Positions 13,372-16,631 of a stretch of 16,631 nt of DNA are shown here, piece by piece; position 1 is the first letter of the stretch; each line of letters opens with the position of its first letter. The position numbers and the translations under genes are program-made. The notes below the pieces were generated by a model. That model searched no databases. It saw nothing but the letters and a program-made list of their open reading frames with translations, and had not been told where the DNA came from. The DNA is from Elusimicrobiota bacterium (lineage in GTDB: Bacteria; Elusimicrobiota; Elusimicrobia; JACQJN01). The stretch covers positions 1 through 16,631 of the forward strand of contig JACQJN010000250.1 in the NCBI GenBank assembly GCA_016205085.1, in the 5' to 3' direction.

Positions 13372-13377
13372 CCTCCC
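13372..13377 (-). promoter_or_regulatory. Ribosome binding site deciding the Gfo/Idh start
   Basis: GGGAGG on the minus strand lies 9 nt before ATG 13362 and directly abuts the alternative ATG 13371, so the internal ATG is the better start. Confidence 0.65.
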
Positions 13378-13378
13378 A

Positions 13379-14218
13379 CTACGAAATTTTCTCTTCCTCC
13401 ATCGCCAGGACGGTGGTGTCTAGATGATCCACCTGTCCTACAAAATGCTCCCGATCTAAAATGATAGATTTCCCCGCCTCCAAAGCCAAAACGCGCACTC
13501 CCGCCCTGCGTATCGTCTCCAACGTATCCATGCCGATCACAGGCAAATCAAACCGGAAATCCTGTTTGGGTTTGGCCACCTTGACCACCACCAAACTCGC
13601 GGGATGCCCATTTTGACGCACGATTTCACTGGCTCTCAAAATACAAGCGTCCGTGCCCTCCATCCCTTCCACCGCCACCACCGCTCCCTCTTTGACCACC
13701 ACGGTCTGCCCGATATCCAATCCGGAGAGGGTTTTCGCCGCCTTCCAGCCCAGTCGAATATCCTCCTGCTCCGCAGACGTAGGTTTGCGGCGGGTCAAAA
13801 TTCCCGGTCCAGGAATCAGATGGGCCAGAAATGTAGCGGAGCTTAGCAGCTGGATACCCTCCCTGGAAAATTCGTTGGCGATCTCGCCCAAAATGGAATC
13901 CGTCCTTCTATCCTTGAGCCGAGCCAAGAGTTTTAAAGCGCGCCCATCCGGCAGGATGCCCCCGAATAGAGAATTGTGCTGAACCTTTCCCACCATCACA
14001 GCCTGGGTCACGCCTGCCTCTCGCAAAAAAGAAATCGGTTTGGTGAGCTGTCCCAATTTAAAACACCGTATCTTTTCCACCTCATGATTGAGTTCGGGAC
14101 TTGTCACGCCTTCAATCCCGATAGCCACAACCATTTTCCCCATCCTCTTCGCTTCTTGGGCGAACAAAACAGGGAATCGGCCACCCCCAGCGATCAAACC
14201 AATTCTATTAGGCACCAT
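13379..14218 (-). CDS. lpxI: UDP-2,3-diacylglucosamine pyrophosphatase LpxI
   Basis: LpxI cleaves UDP-2,3-diacylglucosamine to lipid X and UMP, replacing the unrelated LpxH. The 279-residue length is typical of the DUF1009/LpxI family. The N-terminus has GLIAGGGRFPV, and the middle has MVGKVQHNSL and GPGILTRRKPT. The catalytic region reads KPKQDFRFDLPVIG, in which D224 corresponds to the Asp shown to be essential in Caulobacter LpxI (D225). It lies between lpxA (26-nt gap) and the oxidoreductase (16-nt gap). No clear Shine-Dalgarno sequence precedes ATG 14218. No lpxH is present in the window. Confidence 0.97.
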   Translation of the reverse strand: MVPNRIGLIAGGGRFPVLFAQEAKRMGKMVVAIGIEGVTSPELNHEVEKIRCFKLGQLTKPISFLREAGVTQAVMVGKVQHNSLFGGILPDGRALKLLARLKDRRTDSILGEIANEFSREGIQLLSSATFLAHLIPGPGILTRRKPTSAEQEDIRLGWKAAKTLSGLDIGQTVVVKEGAVVAVEGMEGTDACILRASEIVRQNGHPASLVVVKVAKPKQDFRFDLPVIGMDTLETIRRAGVRVLALEAGKSIILDREHFVGQVDHLDTTVLAMEEEKIS

Positions 14219-14244
14219 TATAAATGTTCTATGGTTCTGTGGAA

Positions 14245-15057
14245 CTAGACACTGACGGGTTCTTCTTCCTCTTCCGGGGCCGACTTGCGCAACCTCATGA
14301 TCCCTCGTTTACTCTTTTCGACAAATCCCACCAAGGAGGCCGCCTCTTGCGTCATAGGCCCCGATTTGAGCTTCTCGATCGCCTCCTTAAGGGTCACCCC
14401 TGAAAGAAAAAGCGTTTTGAAAGCATCCTTGACGGAAGAGATTCCTTCCCTTCCGATACCGGCCCGCCTCATCCCTATCAGATTCAAGCCCACTAGTTTG
14501 GCACGATCTCCCTGGACTGTGCAAAACGGAGGAACGTCTAAACCTACCATCGATCCCGCACCCAACATCACCACAGAACCGATCCGGACAAATTGATGAA
14601 TCCCCACCATGCCGCCGATGATCACCCCATCTCCTACTTCTACATGGCCGGCCAAGGCCGAGGAGTTTACCAACACCAACCCATTGCCCACACGGCAGTC
14701 ATGCCCCACATGGGAGTAAGCCATGAACATACAATCATTGCCGATCACCGTCAGTTCCGTGACGTTCCCTCGGTTCAACGTCACATACTCCCTGATGACG
14801 TTATTGTCTCCCAAAATCAGTTTAGTAGGTTGTCCCGAATACTTGAAATCTTGAGGAGGCGTGCCTATACAGGCCCCCATATGAATCCTGTTGTCGCTGC
14901 CTATTTGGGAATACTCCACCATGCAATGCGGGCCGACCACGGTGTTTTTTCCGATGGAGACATTTTTTCCAAGAATGGTGTAAGGCCCCACCTCGACCCC
15001 CTCCGCCAGTTGGGCGGAAGGATCAACAACTGCGGTTGGGTGAATTTTTATTGACAT
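14245..15057 (-). CDS. lpxA: UDP-GlcNAc acyltransferase LpxA
   Basis: LpxA starts lipid A synthesis by moving a 3-hydroxyacyl group from ACP to UDP-GlcNAc. The protein is a left-handed beta-helix of hexapeptide repeats, here 270 residues with a C-terminal helical domain. The catalytic His is in YSHVGHDC (H119, equivalent to E. coli H125), and IHQFVRIG holds the second conserved His (H154). IGTPPQDFKY and VTLNRG are also typical. ATG 15057 is chosen because GGAGG lies 5 nt upstream and IKIHPTAVV matches the family N-terminus; a start 12 codons earlier would overlap fabZ. The acidic tail PEEEEEPVSV is unusual but plausible. Residues that set acyl length differ from E. coli (Ala near the G173 position), so chain length is not predicted. 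Confidence 0.97.
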   Translation of the reverse strand: MSIKIHPTAVVDPSAQLAEGVEVGPYTILGKNVSIGKNTVVGPHCMVEYSQIGSDNRIHMGACIGTPPQDFKYSGQPTKLILGDNNVIREYVTLNRGNVTELTVIGNDCMFMAYSHVGHDCRVGNGLVLVNSSALAGHVEVGDGVIIGGMVGIHQFVRIGSVVMLGAGSMVGLDVPPFCTVQGDRAKLVGLNLIGMRRAGIGREGISSVKDAFKTLFLSGVTLKEAIEKLKSGPMTQEAASLVGFVEKSKRGIMRLRKSAPEEEEEPVSV

Positions 15058-15062
15058 AATCG

Positions 15063-15067
15063 CCTCC
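15063..15067 (-). promoter_or_regulatory. Ribosome binding site of lpxA
   Basis: GGAGG on the minus strand, 5 nt before ATG 15057. It decides the lpxA start over the in-frame start at 15093. Confidence 0.75.
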
Positions 15068-15073
15068 GGATTT

Positions 15074-15538
15074 TCATTTGTCCACGATAGCAAAGGAAAG
15101 ATTCCCTTCCGTCACCAGAGTTCCATTCACGTAGGCCTCGCCGCGAATTTTGCCTGCCCGAGATCCTATACGGAGCATCTCAATTTGAAGTTTCAATACC
15201 TGCCCCGGTCTGACCGGCTGACGGAACTTGACCTCTTCAATACCCAGAAAATAGGCAATCTTTCCAGACAGCTCCGGCTTCGTGAACATCAAAACACAAG
15301 CGGTCTGGGCCAAAGCCTCCACAATCAAAACCCCGGGCATAACAGGATGTCCCGGAAAGTGTCCTTGAAAAAACTCCTCATTCCCGGTCACACATTTGAT
15401 CCCCACCGCTTTTTTCTCAGGCTCAAGAATCTCCACCCGATCTACCAGAAGAAAAGGATACCGATGTGGGATGATTTTTTGGATATCCGTAAATTCCAGA
15501 ATCTTTACCGGCGTCTGTGCCGTCGTTTCTGCAGTCAT
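15074..15538 (-). CDS. fabZ: 3-hydroxyacyl-ACP dehydratase FabZ
   Basis: FabZ dehydrates 3-hydroxyacyl-ACP and so competes with LpxA for its substrate, which balances phospholipid against lipid A. From ATG 15538 the hot-dog-fold protein has 154 residues. The catalytic His is in QGHFPGHPVMPG (H60) and the catalytic Glu in VEALAQ (E74). HRYPFLLVDRV and VKFRQPVRPG complete the family pattern. The start is set by AGGAGG (15548-15543) 4 nt upstream and by the ATGA overlap with the lpxC stop. In Bacteroidota and some other phyla LpxC and FabZ are one fused protein; here they are two proteins joined by a stop-start overlap. Confidence 0.97.
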   Translation of the reverse strand: MTAETTAQTPVKILEFTDIQKIIPHRYPFLLVDRVEILEPEKKAVGIKCVTGNEEFFQGHFPGHPVMPGVLIVEALAQTACVLMFTKPELSGKIAYFLGIEEVKFRQPVRPGQVLKLQIEMLRIGSRAGKIRGEAYVNGTLVTEGNLSFAIVDK

Positions 15539-16413
15539 AGAACCTCCTCCTTCATCCGCATTTTTCGCGCCGCATGGCTCAAAATTTTGGCAAATTGAAT
15601 ATTGTGCAAATGTCCCGGTCGAATAGCTTCGATCCGCACCGTATTCAAGCATCGGCTCATCAGAGCCAGGTCCCCCATCATATCCAAAACTTTATGACGA
15701 ACAGGTTCATTGGGGAATCGGAGACCACCGGAGCTGGAGTGAACCTTATCCTTCCCAATCACCACCGTATTCTCCAAGGAGCCGCCGCGTCCCAAACCCT
15801 GTTTTTTGATCTGCTCCACCTCTTCTTCAAAACAGAATGTCCTCGCTCCCGCCACCTCTGAAAGATAAATTTCCGGGCTGGGCACCAGCTCAAAGGACTG
15901 CTTCCCCACCAAGGGGTGGTCATATTGGTAGGTCACCGAAATCTCAAATCGCTGCCACGGAATCGCTCGGTAGGAACTATCACCGGAGCTGTAGCACGTT
16001 TCCTCGGGAATCCGCAGTTGGCGCTTAGGGTTCTCCGCCAGCTCTTGGATACCAGCCTTTAAAAGCGCCTGGGCAAAAGCCAAAGAAGATCCATCCATTG
16101 CGGGCGGTTCTGCGGCATCGAGAAGGACATCCAAATTGTCCACACCCAGACCCGCCGCTGCAGAAAGGAGATGCTCCACCGTATAAATTTTCACCCCATG
16201 TAATTCCAGAGTCGTCCCGCGCAAAGTCGTGGAAACGAACTCCACCCGAGCAGGAATAGCAGGATGGCCTGCAATATCCGTTCGAAAAAAGCGAATTCCA
16301 GCATTGGCCAAGGAAGGCCTAAAAGTCAAATGTACCTTCCCGCCGGTATGCAGACCCACTCCCTCCAGGGCAACTTCTTCCAGAATGGTAGTTTGATGCT
16401 TAGGCTCTGTCAC
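15535..16413 (-). CDS. lpxC: UDP-3-O-acyl-GlcNAc deacetylase LpxC
   Basis: LpxC is the zinc-dependent deacetylase that commits the pathway to lipid A. The conserved N-terminus QTTILEEVALEGVGLHTG is followed by the zinc ligand in TVEHLLSA, then MDGSS, and the second zinc site HKVLD. PGHLHN holds the catalytic His. The start is uncertain. The frame stays open to the window edge with no ATG. Candidates are GTG 16413 (292 residues), TTG 16428 and TTG 16458 (307 residues). I prefer GTG 16413 because conserved sequence begins ~6 residues later, as in other LpxCs, and because it forms a GTGA overlap with the stop of the upstream open frame. No Shine-Dalgarno sequence precedes it, so coupling is expected. 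The stop overlaps fabZ. Confidence 0.93.
   Translation of the reverse strand: MTEPKHQTTILEEVALEGVGLHTGGKVHLTFRPSLANAGIRFFRTDIAGHPAIPARVEFVSTTLRGTTLELHGVKIYTVEHLLSAAAGLGVDNLDVLLDAAEPPAMDGSSLAFAQALLKAGIQELAENPKRQLRIPEETCYSSGDSSYRAIPWQRFEISVTYQYDHPLVGKQSFELVPSPEIYLSEVAGARTFCFEEEVEQIKKQGLGRGGSLENTVVIGKDKVHSSSGGLRFPNEPVRHKVLDMMGDLALMSRCLNTVRIEAIRPGHLHNIQFAKILSHAARKMRMKEEVL
15543..15548 (-). promoter_or_regulatory. Ribosome binding site of fabZ, inside the lpxC 3' end
   Basis: AGGAGG on the minus strand lies 4 nt before ATG 15538 and inside the last codons of lpxC. It decides the start over a longer in-frame opening at 15652, which would read lpxC out of frame. Confidence 0.75.
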
Positions 16414-16631
16414 GGAATTAATGACCAATTTGCCGGAAGCGGTTTTGGTGCGAGCCAAAGTGCCGCGAGGCGCGGCGTACCCGCAGTGGTACGTAAGCCG
16501 AGTAGCGCAAAGGCGCAGCCCAAAAGCGGCCCGGCCCTTCGGGGAGACCCATCTTCGGGCAATTTCTTTGTTGCTCGATCGGTTACAATACTCTGCGGCA
16601 TTGCTCCCTCCTCGCGCCTCGAACTCGCCAC
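16410..16631 (-). CDS. Possible 3' end of an upstream gene, or a 63-residue leader ORF before lpxC
   Basis: A minus-strand frame is open from the window edge to a TGA at 16410 that overlaps the preferred lpxC GTG. Inside it, ATG 16601 has a perfect AGGAGG (16612-16607) at 5-nt spacing and would give a 63-residue peptide, basic and rich in Pro, Leu and Ala, with no recognised domain. It could be the C-terminus of an upstream operon gene, a coupled leader peptide, or only an open frame across a GC-rich structured repeat. The same DNA is also open in the lpxC frame, and much of it folds into hairpins, so protein-coding status is doubtful. Confidence 0.3.
   Translation of the reverse strand: MASSRREEGAMPQSIVTDRATKKLPEDGSPRRAGPLLGCAFALLGLRTTAGTPRLAALWLAPKPLPANWSLIP
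16462..16560. repeat. Hairpin-dense GC-rich segment upstream of lpxC, candidate dispersed repeat
   Basis: Several short perfect stem-loops stand side by side. GCCGCG/CGCGGC (16462-16467, 16471-16476) has a 3-nt loop. GTACC/GGTAC (16477-16481, 16488-16492) has a 6-nt loop. GCGC/GCGC (16505-16508, 16513-16516) has a 4-nt loop. GCCC/GGGC (16534-16537, 16557-16560) encloses GGG-AGA-CCC (16542-16550). The composition is more GC-rich than lpxC, with no stop codon in two minus-strand frames. This resembles small mobile or palindromic repeats more than coding DNA. No second copy exists in this window. Confidence 0.5.

Noticed and set aside
15539..15652. N-terminal extension of FabZ by 38 residues
   Set aside because: It reads lpxC out of frame, while ATG 15538 has AGGAGG 4 nt upstream and an ATGA overlap with lpxC.

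Overview
This 16.6 kb window looks like a chromosomal core-gene region of a Gram-negative (diderm) bacterium of moderate G+C. It is dominated by a long minus-strand block encoding the early Raetz pathway of lipid A synthesis and its exporter. No tRNA, rRNA, CRISPR array, IS element or prophage is visible. UDP-diacylglucosamine hydrolysis is done by LpxI rather than LpxH, and lpxC sits directly before a separate fabZ. A Gfo/Idh/MocA oxidoreductase lies between lpxI and lpxB. This combination is commoner in deep-branching or candidate phyla (for example Omnitrophota, Nitrospirota or deltaproteobacterial relatives) than in gammaproteobacteria. The phylum guess is inference, with Omnitrophota-like my weak preference.

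Layout, left to right. Positions 1-279 hold no convincing gene. A small three-helix membrane protein follows on the minus strand (280-567) and looks separate from its neighbours. A putative terminator at 666-690 closes a minus-strand operon that runs from right to left: rpmB (L28), recG, coaD, an Mrp/NBP35-type P-loop ATPase, and a zinc-ribbon protein with a C-terminal PCP_red-like domain. A sigma70-like promoter lies just upstream of rpmB. A single plus-strand gene at 5081-6721 encodes a polytopic membrane protein resembling GT-C-type glycosyltransferases. It is divergent from rpmB, and its 3' end overlaps the next gene tail to tail.

From the right edge down to 6678, the genes run on the minus strand in this order: lpxC, fabZ, lpxA, lpxI, Gfo/Idh (GnnA-like), lpxB, msbA, a SAM methyltransferase, a ZIP-family metal transporter and a short RelA/SpoT homologue. 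Junctions are overlaps or gaps of at most 26 nt, several with ATGA stop-start overlaps, so this is probably one transcription unit whose promoter lies off the right edge. LpxA, LpxC, LpxI and LpxB together make the lipid A disaccharide monophosphate; FabZ supplies the fatty-acid branch and MsbA flips the product. lpxD, lpxK and waaA are not in the window.

Points that most deserve a second look: (1) an Mrp protein lacking the usual C-terminal CxxC, translationally coupled to a PCP_red protein that carries two CxxC pairs; (2) a stop-free, hairpin-rich GC segment directly upstream of lpxC whose open frame ends in a GTGA overlap with a probable lpxC start; (3) short 7-8 bp tandem-repeat tracts in three unrelated places, two of them inside conserved genes; (4) a GnnA-like dehydrogenase in the lpx operon without a visible GnnB aminotransferase; (5) a Rel enzyme that stops right after its TGS domain.
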